Shown in pieces: positions 8,289-17,492 of a DNA stretch of 64,000 nucleotides (within the stretch, counting starts at the first letter, position 1; each line of letters starts with the position of its first letter). Origin of the DNA: Pseudomonas putida (GTDB taxonomy: Bacteria; Pseudomonadota; Gammaproteobacteria; Pseudomonadales; Pseudomonadaceae); contig CP124529.1 of NCBI GenBank assembly GCA_029953615.1, positions 4,800,494 through 4,864,493 of the forward strand, written 5' to 3'. Under the pieces are notes generated by a model. It saw only the letters and a list, made by a program, of their open reading frames with translations. It made no database searches and had not been told where the DNA came from. Made by a program: the position numbers and the translations under genes.

Positions 8289-8939
8289 TCAGGTTGTGGC
8301 CATGAGCAACGGCTTGCCGACGGAGGTGCGCAGGCTGGCCCAGGCCAGGCTGGCGACCCAGATCACCGATACGCCGTAGTTCAGGCGCTGGTACAGGCCG
8401 AACAACTGGCCGCTTTGTGCCGCCTGAGCCATGAGCGCGACGGTGATGATCGCCAGTACAACGCAGGCCAGGGAGAACAGCGCCAGCGCCCTGGAACCGG
8501 CAATGCGGTTGCCCAGCCAGGCCCATAGAGCACTGGCCAGGGTAAGCGATAAGAACATCAGCAGGCCGCACAGGTTATGCAGTTGTTGTGACAAGGAAGG
8601 CTGTGCCGGCGCGCAACCCTGGTCGCAGGGAAACCAGCCGGTGCCCAGGCTACCCAGGCCGTGCAGCAGCACCAGCGCGGCACTCAGCAACGCCAGCTTC
8701 GAGCCGTGCCAGCGTCGTGCCAGGCCCCAGGCAAACAGCGCAAACAGTATGGCGAGGGGGAAGTTGTTGACCAGCGGCGACCAGCTCTGGGTCGGTGAAC
8801 CGGTGGCGCCGAGCTGGCTCATGGCCTGTTGAACATGGTTGTAGCCGGGATAGGCTTGGGCGGTGAACCATACGCCAACCAGCAGCCAGACGGGAATCAG
8901 CAGGCCGCTGGCGAGCAGCAGGCGTTCGAGGGGTTTCAT
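8289..8939 (-). CDS. DUF998 family integral membrane protein
   Basis: 216 aa with six hydrophobic segments. The N-terminal segment is followed by YPGYNHVQQAMSQLGATGSPTQ, the conserved loop of DUF998 proteins (Y-x-x-x-x-x-x-S-x-L-G), and a cysteine-containing loop GWFPCDQGC lies mid-protein. The start at 8939 begins just before the first helix; the in-frame start at 9074 would run into the fadR-type promoter and adds no hydrophobic segment. The function of the family is unknown. It is divergent from the FadR-type gene. Confidence 0.75.
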   Translation of the reverse strand: MKPLERLLLASGLLIPVWLLVGVWFTAQAYPGYNHVQQAMSQLGATGSPTQSWSPLVNNFPLAILFALFAWGLARRWHGSKLALLSAALVLLHGLGSLGTGWFPCDQGCAPAQPSLSQQLHNLCGLLMFLSLTLASALWAWLGNRIAGSRALALFSLACVVLAIITVALMAQAAQSGQLFGLYQRLNYGVSVIWVASLAWASLRTSVGKPLLMATT

Positions 8940-9065
8940 GCGGTGGGTTCCTTCCCTGGACGAGCGTGAAACCGTACAGTACAGGCTTTCGCCTGCATGG
9001 AGCCAGCCTTTCCAGGGTCGGGTGGCGGTTGCGGACGCCGACAAATACAGTATGGCGTGTATGTG

Positions 9066-9075
9066 ATCGTACAAC
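9066..9075. promoter_or_regulatory. Candidate operator ATCGTACAAC upstream of the FadR-type regulator
   Basis: ATCGTACAAC lies 48 nt before the regulator start. The identical 10-mer occurs upstream of kdgD at 15871-15880. Its core TNGTACNA is a near-palindrome of the kind bound by FadR/GntR-family proteins. Two identical copies at the two promoters expected to be co-regulated make an operator likely (inference). Confidence 0.5.
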
Positions 9076-9122
9076 TGCTTGCGCTATCATGAGCACTGTC
9101 TTTCAAGGTGAACTTCAGGGCA

Positions 9123-9872
9123 ATGACAGAGCAGCAGGTACAGGCAAAGACCCGGCGCAAGCCGCGCAGTCTGGCCCAGGAACTGGTCACGGTGCTGACC
9201 GAGCGCATTCGTAGCGGTCAGCTCAAGCGCGGCGACAAGTTGCCGACCGAATCGCAGATCATGGCCGAAGAAGGCGTAAGCCGCACGGTGGTGCGTGAAG
9301 CGATCTCGCGGCTGCAGGCAGCCGGGCAGGTGGAGACCCGCCACGGCATTGGCACCTTCGTGCTGGATGCGCCGGCCGCGGGTGGTTTCCGTATCGACCC
9401 GGCGACCGTGGTTACCCTGCGCGAAGTATTGGCGGTGCTGGAATTGCGCATTGCCCTGGAGACTGAATCGGCGGGCCTGGCGGCGCAGCGGCGCAGCGAT
9501 GAAGCGCTGGCCGGCATGCGTGCGGCGCTGGACGAACTCAACGAAGGGGCGGCGCATGCCACGGATGCGGTGTCGGCGGACTTCCAGTTCCACCTGCGCA
9601 TTGCCCAGGCCAGCGGCAACCACTACTTCGCCGACATCCTCAACCACCTGGGCACCAGCATCATCCCGCGTACCCGGCTGAATTCGGCTCGGCTGGCCCA
9701 TGATGACCAGGCGCACTACATGAGCCGGCTGATGCATGAGCACGAGGCAATCTACGAAGCCATCGCCCGGCGTGATAGCGAAGGGGCGAAAATGGCCATG
9801 CGCATGCACCTGAGCAATAGCCGCGAACGCTTGCGTCAGGCGCATGAAGAGGCTGAGGCGCAGGGGGCCTGA
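9123..9872 (+). CDS. FadR-type GntR regulator, probably of glucarate/galactarate catabolism
   Basis: 249 aa. The winged helix (residues about 20-85) reads RIRSGQLKRGDKLPTESQIM, EEGVSRTVVREAISRLQAAG and GIGTFV, the GntR signature. An FCD effector domain follows (FQFHLRIAQASGNHYF, HEAIYEAI), with His residues that usually bind a metal and a carboxylate ligand. ATG 9123 is preferred; GTG 9108 is an in-frame alternative. It converges on the sugar-acid operon 15823-10043, and its promoter shares a 10-mer with that operon's promoter. The likely ligand is a sugar acid or a pathway intermediate (inference from context). Confidence 0.8.
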   Translation: MTEQQVQAKTRRKPRSLAQELVTVLTERIRSGQLKRGDKLPTESQIMAEEGVSRTVVREAISRLQAAGQVETRHGIGTFVLDAPAAGGFRIDPATVVTLREVLAVLELRIALETESAGLAAQRRSDEALAGMRAALDELNEGAAHATDAVSADFQFHLRIAQASGNHYFADILNHLGTSIIPRTRLNSARLAHDDQAHYMSRLMHEHEAIYEAIARRDSEGAKMAMRMHLSNSRERLRQAHEEAEAQGA

Positions 9873-9886
9873 GGCTGTTGTCGTCT

Positions 9887-9990
9887 GTACCGGCCTCTTC
9901 GCGGGCGCGCCCGCTCCCACAAGTATCACCGTGCCCTTGAGGACGAGGTGAACCCGGTGGGAGCGGGCGTGCCCGCGTAGAGGCCGGTAC
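9887..9990. repeat. Inverted pair of REP elements
   Basis: GTACCGGCCTCTTCGCGGGC at 9887 and its near-complement GCCCGCGTAGAGGCCGGTAC at 9971 face each other across a spacer of about 64 nt. They lie between two convergent genes, a common site for P. putida REPs. Confidence 0.85.
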
Positions 9991-10001
9991 AGTCAAAAGA
10001 G

Positions 10002-10025
10002 AAGCCCCGCCATGCGCGGGGCTTT
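10002..10025. terminator. Bidirectional hairpin terminator
   Basis: AAGCCCCGC, loop CATGC, GCGGGGCTT: a perfect 9-bp stem. T-rich sequence follows on the + side (TTTCTGGTTT) and A-rich sequence on the other (AAAAGAG). It separates the FadR-type gene from the convergent sugar-acid operon. Confidence 0.75.
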
Positions 10026-10042
10026 CTGGTTTCAACGGGCAA

Positions 10043-11624
10043 TCAGATCGCGCCATCACGCCACTGGCCATTCACCAGCCGGCGCAGCCCCAGCGGGTTG
10101 CCGTCGCGCAGTGCCTCGGGCAACAGCGCCTGCGGGTAGTTCTGGTAGCACACCGGGCGCAGGAAGCGGTCGATGGCCAAGGTGCCGACCGACGTACCGC
10201 GCGCATCCGACGTGGCCGGGTATGGCCCACCGTGCACCATCGCATCACACACCTCGACACCGGTCGGGTAACCATTGACCAGGATTCGCCCGACTTTCTC
10301 TTCCAGCAACGGTACCAGCCAGGCGAAGGCCTGCAGGTCTTCCGGCTCGCCGATCAGGGTCGCGGTCAGCTGACCGCGCAGGCCAAGCAGGGCGGCGCGT
10401 AATTGGTCGTTGTCCTGCACTTCCACGGCAACAGTGGTGGGGCCGAACACTTCTTCCTGCAGCAGCGGGTCAGACTCCATCAACAAGCGGGCATCGGCCT
10501 TGAACAGCTGGGCGCGCGCCTGGCTGCCTGCCTGCGCCTGGCCGGCCAGATGCTCGATACCGGCATGCGAATGCAGGTGCTCCAGGCCGCCAATATAGCT
10601 GCGCAGGCCGCCGGCGTTGAGCATGGTCTGGCCGGCCTGCTGGCCCAGGTGCTGGCCAAGCTCGACCAGCAGTTGGCTGTACTGCGGCGACTGCAGGCCG
10701 ATCACCAGGCCCGGGTTGGTGCAGAACTGGCCAGCACCCAGGCACACCGAACCGGCCAGCTCTCGGGCGATAGCTTCGCCACGCCTGACCAGGGCGCCCG
10801 GCAGGATGATGACCGGGTTGATGCTGGACATCTCGGCGAACACCGGGATCGGCTGCGGGCGCTCGGCGGCCATACGGCACAGGGCGTCACCGCCTTTCAG
10901 CGAACCGGTGAAGCCGACAGCCTGGATGGCGGGGTGCTTGACCAGCCACTCGCCGACGCCGCCACCGAACACCATGTTGAACACGCCCTTGGGCATGCCG
11001 GTGCGCTCGGCGGCGCGCTGGATGGCACAGCCCACCAGGTCGGCGGTGGCCATGTGGCCGCTGTGGGCCTTGAACACCACCGGGCAACCGGCAGCCAGGG
11101 CCGCGGCGGTATCGCCACCGGCGGTGGAGAAGGCCAGGGGGAAGTTACTGGCTCCAAATACGGCTACCGGGCCTACGCCGATGCGCATCTGGCGCAGGTC
11201 CACGCGTGGCAGGGGCTGGCGCTCGGGCAGGGCCAGGTCGATGCGTGCACCGAGGAAGTCACCACGCCGCAACACCTGGGCGAACAGGCGCATCTGGCCG
11301 CTGGTGCGGCCGCGTTCGCCCTGAATACGGGCAGGGGGCAGGGCGGTTTCACGGCAGACGATGGCGACGAAAGCGTCGTCCAGTTCGTCCAGCTCGGCGG
11401 CGATGGCGTCGAGGAATTCGGCGCGCCGCGCCGGGGCCAGCTGGCGGAATTCGGCGAAGGCGGCGGCCGCGGCCTTGGCGGCCCTGGTCCACTTCGCTTT
11501 CGGTGGCTTGGGCGAAGCTGTAGGGCAGGGCCTCGCCGGTGCTGGCGTCCAGGCTCTGCAGGCGCTGCGGGCCAGCTGCGCTGCGCTGGCCGGCGATGAA
11601 GTTGTGGCCGAGGATTTCAGGCAT
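10043..11624 (-). CDS. 2,5-dioxovalerate (alpha-ketoglutarate semialdehyde) dehydrogenase (one frameshift)
   Basis: Reconstructed product 526 aa, the normal length of KGSA dehydrogenases of the sugar-acid pathway. It oxidises 2,5-dioxopentanoate, made by KdgD, to 2-oxoglutarate with NAD(P)+. Visible ALDH motifs: FTGSLKGG (nucleotide-binding region), FAEMSSINPVIILPG, the catalytic Cys in GAGQFCTNPG, and EEVFGPTTV. The true N-terminus MPEILGHNFIAGQ (ATG 11624, AGGAG upstream) is in a different frame from the rest; the break is near 11483, where one extra C (GCCC at 11481-11484) explains it. It is the last gene of the kdgD-gudP-garD operon. Confidence 0.85.
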
Positions 11625-11670
11625 GGGTGCTCCTGTAGGTTGAGAGAGAATCTGGCGGGTTGTCGCATGA

Positions 11671-11769
11671 CCTGTGGGAGCGGGCGCGTCGAACCGCCGC
11701 GAACACCGGCAAAGCCGGTGCCATACACCGGGTTGCCTGCTTCGCGGGCATGCCCGCTCCCACAGGGGC
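11671..11769. repeat. REP pair with an internal small palindrome
   Basis: CCTGTGGGAGCGGGC at 11671 and GCCCGCTCCCACAGG at 11753 flank a second hairpin (ACCGGCAAAGCCGGT). It lies between garD and the aldehyde dehydrogenase within one operon. Confidence 0.8.
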
Positions 11770-11804
11770 CGCGTTGCAGTGCTGAACTGGACAAGCCCTG
11801 GGCA

Positions 11805-13358
11805 TCAGGTAATCGGTGCCGGGTTGAACAGGGTGATGTCGTTGTGCAAGCGGTGCTGTTCGGCCCAGGTCTGCTTGCGGCCGCTGGCCACGTCCAGGTA
11901 GTAGTGGAACAGTTCCCAGCCCAGCTCCTCGATGGTCGAGCGGCCGCTGGCGATGCGCCCGGCGTCGATGTCGATCAGGTCGGGCCAGCGCTGGGCCAGC
12001 TCGCTGCGGGTGCATACCTTGACCACTGGCGCCATGGCCAGGCCGTACGGGGTGCCGCGGCCGGTGGTGAACACATGCAGGTTCATGCCGGCAGCCAGTT
12101 GCAGGGTGCCGCAGACAAAGTCGCTGGCCGGGGTGGCGCAGAAGATCAGGCCTTTGCGCTTGACCCGCTCGCCCGGGCCGAGCACGCCCTGGATGGCGCC
12201 GCTACCGGACTTGACGATCGACCCCAGCGACTTCTCTACGATATTCGACAGGCCGCCTTTCTTGTTGCCCGGTGTGGTGTTGGCGCTGCGGTCGGCGGCG
12301 CCTTGCTGCAGGTAGCGGTCGTACCAGTCCATTTCGCGTACCAGGGCGTCTGCGACCTGCTGGTTTTCTGCGCGCGAGGTGAGCATGTAGATGGCATCGC
12401 GCACTTCGGTCACTTCCGAGAACAGCACAGTGGCGCCTGCGCGTACCAGCAGGTCGGCGGCATAGCCCAGCGCCGGGTTGGCGGTTATGCCCGAGAAGGC
12501 ATCGCTGCCGCCGCACTGCATACCCAGGATCAGTTCGCTGGCCGGCACGGTTTCGCGGCGGCGCTGGTCGAGTTTCTTAAGGCGGGTTTCGGCCAGGTCC
12601 ATGATCTGTTCGATCATTTCCACAAAGCCCAGGCTGGCGTCTTGCAGGCGGTACAGCCACGGGTCGCTGAGGTCCACCGACGGGTCGTTGTCGTGCATCA
12701 CCTGGTCGGCCTGCAGCTTTTCGCAGCCCAGGCTGATGACCAGGGCTTCGCCGCCCAGGTTGGGGTTGCGCGCCAGGTTGCGCACCGTACGGATCGGGAT
12801 ATAGGCATCGCGCGCGTTAATCGCCACGCCACAGCCATAGCTGTGGGTTATCGCCACCACGTCATCGACGTTGGGGTACCTGGGCAGCAACTCGCTGCGA
12901 ATGCGCTTGACCGCATGCTCCAGCACGCCGGCCACGCACTGCACGGTGGTGGTGATGCCGAGGATGTTGCGAGTGCCAACGGTGCCGTCAGCGTTGCGGT
13001 AGCCGTCGAAGGTGAAGCCTTCGAGCGGCGGCAGCGGCTGCGGGACGGCGTTGCAGCGTGGCAGGCTGTCCAGCGCCGGGGCGGCGGGCATGGCCAGCTG
13101 GCTCTCCTGCACCCAACTGCCCTGGCGCAGGTCTTCCAGCGCGTAACCGATGACCTGCCCGTAGCGGCGCACCGGTTCACCCTTGGCGATGGCCACGGTG
13201 GCCACCTTGTGGCTCTGTGGCACGCCCTCGACCAAGGTCAGGCCGTCGGCGAAGCGGGCGCCTTCGCCCAGGCCGCCATCGTTGACCACCACCACGACAT
13301 TGTCGTCGTCGTGCAGGCGGACGTAGCGGGGCGAGTCGGAATGTTCGATCAACTGCAT
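11805..13358 (-). CDS. garD: Galactarate dehydratase
   Basis: 517 aa, full length for the GarD/UxaA-type dehydratases that remove water from galactarate to give 5-dehydro-4-deoxy-glucarate. The N-terminal SAF-like domain (residues about 1-95, [16 protein letters not shown]) is followed by the catalytic part with [26 protein letters not shown] (conserved metal-ligand region), GCEKLQ and [12 protein letters not shown]. These blocks are characteristic of the family. It sits between the transporter and the semialdehyde dehydrogenase, so the operon encodes uptake and complete conversion to 2-oxoglutarate. Confidence 0.92.
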   Translation of the reverse strand: MQLIEHSDSPRYVRLHDDDNVVVVVNDGGLGEGARFADGLTLVEGVPQSHKVATVAIAKGEPVRRYGQVIGYALEDLRQGSWVQESQLAMPAAPALDSLPRCNAVPQPLPPLEGFTFDGYRNADGTVGTRNILGITTTVQCVAGVLEHAVKRIRSELLPRYPNVDDVVAITHSYGCGVAINARDAYIPIRTVRNLARNPNLGGEALVISLGCEKLQADQVMHDNDPSVDLSDPWLYRLQDASLGFVEMIEQIMDLAETRLKKLDQRRRETVPASELILGMQCGGSDAFSGITANPALGYAADLLVRAGATVLFSEVTEVRDAIYMLTSRAENQQVADALVREMDWYDRYLQQGAADRSANTTPGNKKGGLSNIVEKSLGSIVKSGSGAIQGVLGPGERVKRKGLIFCATPASDFVCGTLQLAAGMNLHVFTTGRGTPYGLAMAPVVKVCTRSELAQRWPDLIDIDAGRIASGRSTIEELGWELFHYYLDVASGRKQTWAEQHRLHNDITLFNPAPIT

Positions 13359-13433
13359 GTTCGGGCCCTACTTGTCAGGTTCTCAGGCTTTTGTACATCC
13401 GCCCGCGGCGGTGGCCGACGCGGGCGTGTTCTC

Positions 13434-14795
13434 TCAATGGCGCGAGCCGGCCAGTTCGCTGCCGGCCACTGGCTCGGCGTCAGGCTTTGGGCTTTCACGC
13501 AGCTCGATGCGCTTGATCGGGCCGACGATCACCAGGTAGCTGAACACCGCCACCAGGGCGTTGGCGCCGACATACACCAGGGCCCACTTGAACGAACCCG
13601 TGGCGCTGATGATGTAGCCGATGACGATCGGCGTGGTGATCGAGGCGATGTTGCCGAAGGTGTTGAACAGCCCGCCCGACAGCCCGGCGATCTGCTTCGG
13701 CGAGGTGTCTGCGACCACCGCCCAGCCCAGCGCACCGATGCCTTTGCCGAAGAACGCCAGGGTCATGAAGCCGACCACCATCCACTCGGCGTCGACGTAG
13801 TTGCAGAACACCATGGTGGTCGACAGCAGCAGGCCGCAGACGATCGGCAGCTTGCGCGAGAAGGTCAGCGAATTGCCGCGGCGCAACAGCCAGTCGGAGA
13901 TCACCCCGCCCAGCACACCACCGATGAAGCCGCAGACCGCCGGCAGCGAGGCAATGAAGCCTGCCTTGAGGATGGTCATGCCGCGCTCTTGCACCAGGTA
14001 CACCGGAAACCAGGTGAGGAAGAAGTAGGTGATGGCGTTGATGCAGTACTGGCCCAGATACACGCCCAGCAGCATGCGGCTGGTCAGCAGTTGCTTGATG
14101 TAGCCCCATTTCGGGCCGTCGTTGCCGCGCTTCTGGTCCATGTCCACCAGGCCGCCGTTCTGCTCGATGTGCTCGAGTTCGCCAGGGCTGATGCGTGGGT
14201 GTTGGCGAGGGTTGTAGATGGTCTTCAGCCATATCATGGAGAACACGATGCCCAGCGCGCCCATGACCACGAACACGTGCTCCCAGCCGAAGCTGAACAC
14301 GATCCAGCCCATGATCGGTGCGAACAGTGCCGTGGCGAAGTACTGCGCCGAGTTGAAGATGGCCGAGGCGGTACCGCGTTCCTGGGTCGGGAACCAGGCC
14401 GCGACGATGCGCGCATTGCCCGGGAACGACGGGGCTTCGGCAAAACCGACCAAAAAGCGCAGGGTGAACAGCGTCACCACCGCCCAGGCTACCGGCAGGC
14501 CGCCGACAAAGCCCTGCAGCAGGGTGAACAGCGACCAGGTGAAAATGCTGAAGGCGTAGACGTTCTTGGAGCCGAAGCGGTCAAGCAGCCAGCCGCCAGG
14601 AATCTGGCCAGCCACGTATGCCCAGCCGAAGGCGGAGAAGATGTAGCCGAGGGTCACGGCGTCGATGCCGAGGTCTTTCTGCAGGCTGGAGCCCGCGATA
14701 GCAATGGTGGCGCGGTCGGCGTAGTTGATCGTGGTCACCAGGAACAGCATGAACAGGATCAGGTAGCGCACATGCGTCTTCTTCGTCGCTTGCAT
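13434..14795 (-). CDS. gudP: MFS glucarate/galactarate transporter (GudP-like)
   Basis: 453 aa, 12 transmembrane helices of the anion:cation symporter (ACS) branch of the MFS. Seen near the start: RYLILFMLFLVTTINYADRA, typical of GudP/GarP/ExuT proteins. The loop 2-3 motif is GGWLLDRFGSKNVY, and FAEAPSFPGNARIVAAWFP is the ACS signature in helices 4-5. It imports D-glucarate or galactarate with protons. It lies between kdgD and garD, all on the minus strand. A poly-Glu/Asp cytoplasmic loop follows helix 6 (VDMDQKRGND). Confidence 0.9.
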   Translation of the reverse strand: MQATKKTHVRYLILFMLFLVTTINYADRATIAIAGSSLQKDLGIDAVTLGYIFSAFGWAYVAGQIPGGWLLDRFGSKNVYAFSIFTWSLFTLLQGFVGGLPVAWAVVTLFTLRFLVGFAEAPSFPGNARIVAAWFPTQERGTASAIFNSAQYFATALFAPIMGWIVFSFGWEHVFVVMGALGIVFSMIWLKTIYNPRQHPRISPGELEHIEQNGGLVDMDQKRGNDGPKWGYIKQLLTSRMLLGVYLGQYCINAITYFFLTWFPVYLVQERGMTILKAGFIASLPAVCGFIGGVLGGVISDWLLRRGNSLTFSRKLPIVCGLLLSTTMVFCNYVDAEWMVVGFMTLAFFGKGIGALGWAVVADTSPKQIAGLSGGLFNTFGNIASITTPIVIGYIISATGSFKWALVYVGANALVAVFSYLVIVGPIKRIELRESPKPDAEPVAGSELAGSRH

Positions 14796-14899
14796 GCTGG
14801 TAGTACTCCCACTAGTTATTTTTGTGCGGGCTCACGAATTGTAACCGGAGCGGGGCTGACCCACTCCGGGTGCGGCATATGGCAGGCCGCGGGCAGCGC

Positions 14900-15823
14900 T
14901 TACTGCGGCCCCATCTTGTCCATCAGTGCGGCGAGTTTGTCGTACTCGTCGGCGCTGAGGTCGGTAAGCGGAGTACGCACCGGGCCGGCGTCGTAACCGG
15001 CGATTCTGGCGCCGGCCTTGACGATGCTCACGGCGTAGCCGGCCTTGCGGTTGCGGATATCCAGGTAAGGCAGGAAGAAATCGTCGATCAGCCTGGCCAC
15101 GGTGGCGTGGTCGTCGCGGGCGATCGCGTTGTAGAAGTCCATGGCGGTCTTCGGCACGAAGTTGAACACGGCGGAGGAGTACACCGGCACGCCCAGCGCC
15201 TTGTAGGCAGCAGCATACACCTCGGCCGTAGGCAGGCCACCCAGGTAGCTGAAGCGGTCGCCCAGGCGGCGACGGATCGACACCATCAACTCGATGTCAC
15301 CCAGGCCGTCCTTGTAGCCGATCAGGTTCGGGCAGCGCTCGGCCAGTTTTTCCAGCAGGTCGGCGTTCAGGCGGCAGACGTTGCGGTTGTAGACGACGAC
15401 GCCGATGGTTACCGATTTGCACACCGCTTCGACATGGGCGGCGACGCCTTCCTGGCTGGCTTCGGTCAGGTAGTGCGGCAGCAGCAGCAGGCCCTTGGCA
15501 CCCAGGCGCTCGGCTTCTTGCGCGTATTCGATGGCCTGGCGAGTGGAGCCGCCGACGCCGGCGAGGATGGGGACCGACTTGGCGCAGGTGTCGACGGCGG
15601 TCTTGATCACCTGGCTGTACTCACTGGCGGCCAGGGAGAAGAACTCACCGGTGCCGCCGGCGGCGAACAGGGCGCTGGCACCGTACGGGGCCAGCCACTC
15701 CAGGCGCTTGGCATAGCCAGCGGGGTTGAAGTCGCCCTGGGCGTTGAAGTCGGTGACCGGGAAAGACAGTAGGCCGTGGGAGAGGATGGATTTGAGTTCT
15801 TGTGGCGTCATTGTTGTTGGCAT
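14900..15823 (-). CDS. kdgD: 5-dehydro-4-deoxyglucarate dehydratase
   Basis: 307 aa, (beta/alpha)8 enzyme of the DapA/NAL superfamily that dehydrates and decarboxylates 5-keto-4-deoxyglucarate to 2,5-dioxopentanoate. Seen: GGTGEFFSL (substrate carboxylate loop), the strand with catalytic Tyr VVVYNRN, and the Schiff-base Lys in IGYKDGLGD. It is the first gene of the operon kdgD-gudP-garD-aldehyde dehydrogenase. A candidate operator lies 48 nt upstream. The ATG 15823 start is followed by a second Met four codons on; either is possible. Confidence 0.93.
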   Translation of the reverse strand: MPTTMTPQELKSILSHGLLSFPVTDFNAQGDFNPAGYAKRLEWLAPYGASALFAAGGTGEFFSLAASEYSQVIKTAVDTCAKSVPILAGVGGSTRQAIEYAQEAERLGAKGLLLLPHYLTEASQEGVAAHVEAVCKSVTIGVVVYNRNVCRLNADLLEKLAERCPNLIGYKDGLGDIELMVSIRRRLGDRFSYLGGLPTAEVYAAAYKALGVPVYSSAVFNFVPKTAMDFYNAIARDDHATVARLIDDFFLPYLDIRNRKAGYAVSIVKAGARIAGYDAGPVRTPLTDLSADEYDKLAALMDKMGPQ

Positions 15824-15870
15824 CCTGTGGCGCTTGGGTGAAGGGGGTTGTTTTGCACTGGAGGTAAGTT

Positions 15871-15880
15871 ATCGTACAAC
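15871..15880. promoter_or_regulatory. Candidate operator ATCGTACAAC upstream of kdgD
   Basis: The same 10-mer is found before the FadR-type gene (9066-9075). It sits in an AT-richer stretch with a partly symmetric continuation (ATGCATGAT). Binding by the FadR-type regulator is inferred. Confidence 0.5.
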
Positions 15881-15947
15881 ATGCATGATGACTAGTCCCT
15901 CCATGAGATTTTTTATGGCGCGGTTGGGAGGAGGTGCTATTGCCTGC

Positions 15948-16052
15948 ACTGGCCTCCTCGCGGGCTTGCCCGCTCCCACAGAGACTGCGCTGCGCTTGAG
16001 ACAGTTGAGAGATTCGTGTGGGAGCGGGCGTGCCCGCGAAGAGGCCGGTACA
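15948..16052. repeat. Inverted pair of REP elements
   Basis: ACTGGCCTCCTCGCGGGC at 15948 and GCCCGCGAAGAGGCCGGTAC at 16033 in opposite orientation. They lie between the kdgD promoter and the 3' end of the C26 hydrolase gene. Confidence 0.85.
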
Positions 16053-16214
16053 GGCGAAAAAACGGAAGCAGGAGACACAGATCGCAGACTACTCGCGATC
16101 AGTCATCGTATCTCTATGCAGGGAAGGAAAAAACGATCGCGGAGACAGGCACAAGCCCGCCGCCCGTTTCCACGGGAAGTGTTCTGGGACCAGCAGAGGG
16201 TGACCGGGGAAAAC

Positions 16215-16236
16215 GGGGGCGGCCTTGCGCCGCCCC
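16215..16236 (-). terminator. Hairpin terminator after the C26 hydrolase gene
   Basis: On the minus strand a GGGGCGGC / GCCGCCCC stem with a short loop is followed by CGTTTTCC. It lies 27 nt after the stop of the C26 gene. The T run is short, so termination may be partial. Confidence 0.6.
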
Positions 16237-16262
16237 GCGATCAAAGCAGAGGAAAGCTAGGG

Positions 16263-17072
16263 TCAGGCCGCGTGCTGGCGCTTGATCTGCGCTTTGCGTA
16301 CCTGGGCTCGGCAAGCATCACCGAAAGCCTGGAAGATCTTGATCGAGTCCGGGTTCTTCGCCGCTTGCCACTCCGGGTGCCACTGCACGGCGAACAGGAA
16401 CGGCGAAATGCTCGGAGCATGAATTGCCTCGACCAGGCCGTCTTCGGCGTGGGCGATGGCCTCGATGCCGGCACCGAGCTTGTGCAGCCCTTGGCCATGC
16501 AGCGAGTTGACGCGAATCTCGTCGGTACCCAGGGTTTCACGCAGCCAGCTGTCCGGCTTGATCTTCACGCCATGCACCTGGGCGTATTGCACCTCGACCG
16601 GGTCTTCCGGGTTTTCCCGGTGGTCGTTGAAGCCTGGCTCGGCGTACACCTTCTGGTAGATGTCGCCACCCAGGGCAACGTTGATTTCCTGCATGCCACG
16701 GCAGATGCCGAAGATCGGCAGACCACGCTTGATTGCTGCCTTGACCAGCGGGATGTCGAACAGGTCGCGGTTCTGGTCCTGGCCTTTGCCGGGGGTCTGG
16801 TTCTCCTGGCCGTACAAGGCCGGGTCGATGTTGCTGCCGGCGCCCGTCAGGTACACACCGTCGGCCATGTCCAGATAGGTCTCGAGGTCCTCGATGCCGC
16901 AGCAGGTGGGCACCAGTACCGGGACGCAATCGGAAAACTCGACCAGCGGGGTGATGTATTTGTGGGTCATGACCTGGTAGTCATGGCCTTTGCGCTCTTG
17001 GCTGCCCATGGTCATCAGGACGACGGGTTTGCGCAGGGAAGGTTGCTTGTTGCCAATGTTGCTGTTGGACAT
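16263..17072 (-). CDS. Class I glutamine-amidotransferase-like hydrolase, peptidase C26 (PuuD/SpuA-like)
   Basis: 269 aa, cytosolic. The catalytic triad is visible: the nucleophile Cys in FGICRGMQE and the His/Glu pair in FAVQWHPEW. Family members include PuuD and SpuA, which cleave gamma-glutamyl-GABA. The N-terminal MSNSNIGNKQPSLRKPVVL is typical. It lies on the same strand as, but 420 nt downstream of, the D-lysine transporter operon, with its own 3' terminator; a REP pair separates the two, so it is probably its own transcription unit. A role on a gamma-glutamylated amine or lysine-derived compound is possible (inference). Confidence 0.8.
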   Translation of the reverse strand: MSNSNIGNKQPSLRKPVVLMTMGSQERKGHDYQVMTHKYITPLVEFSDCVPVLVPTCCGIEDLETYLDMADGVYLTGAGSNIDPALYGQENQTPGKGQDQNRDLFDIPLVKAAIKRGLPIFGICRGMQEINVALGGDIYQKVYAEPGFNDHRENPEDPVEVQYAQVHGVKIKPDSWLRETLGTDEIRVNSLHGQGLHKLGAGIEAIAHAEDGLVEAIHAPSISPFLFAVQWHPEWQAAKNPDSIKIFQAFGDACRAQVRKAQIKRQHAA

Positions 17073-17380
17073 ATGTCACCTTGGGACAGGTTCGGCCTGT
17101 CGTTGTTGTGCAGGTGCACGGCGCGGGGCCTTGGGTGCAGCCTGTAGCCCCGAGCACTGCCGGCTCGTCGGAGGCGACGATTCCGGTCGGGGCTTGTAGA
17201 TAGCTTGCCAGAGCCGTTCGATATGTCAAACGACGGAACAGGGCTTTGTGGCCGGGAATACGCCGGTTTTCAAGGGCTGAAACCGGTGCAGGCCCGTGGT
17301 GGCGAGGGTTTGGCGGGGGTTAAGGTCAATAATATTTAACGATGCAGTTGGGTCTTTGCAGCGGTGCAATGAAGGTGTCG
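17073..17380. other. Intergenic stretch upstream of the C26 hydrolase gene
   Basis: About 310 nt with no convincing ORF. It includes an AT-rich patch (AATAATATTTAACG, 17328-17341) and should contain the promoter of the C26 gene. I see no clear operator. Confidence 0.4.
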
Positions 17381-17490
17381 CCTGTTCCGGCCTCTTCGCG
17401 GGCATGCCCGCTCCCACAGGTTGATCACCGGTCTCGAAGGCCGAGGGGATCCTGTGGGAGCGGGCGAGCCCGCGAAGAGGCCGGAACAGG
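17381..17490. repeat. Perfect inverted REP pair
   Basis: CCTGTTCCGGCCTCTTCGCG at 17381 and CGCGAAGAGGCCGGAACAGG at 17471 are exact complements, so the pair could fold into a long cruciform immediately downstream of the ABC transporter ATPase gene, where it may protect the 3' end of the mRNA. Confidence 0.9.
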
Positions 17491-17492
17491 TG

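Noticed and set aside
9887..9990. REP pairs as possible CRISPR repeats
   Set aside because: They occur as single inverted pairs at many loci, not as direct repeats with regular spacers.
11361..14996. A 1211-codon open frame on the plus strand
   Set aside because: Antisense to the aldehyde dehydrogenase, garD and gudP genes; composition His/Gln/Val-rich and repetitive as expected of an antisense frame in high-GC DNA.
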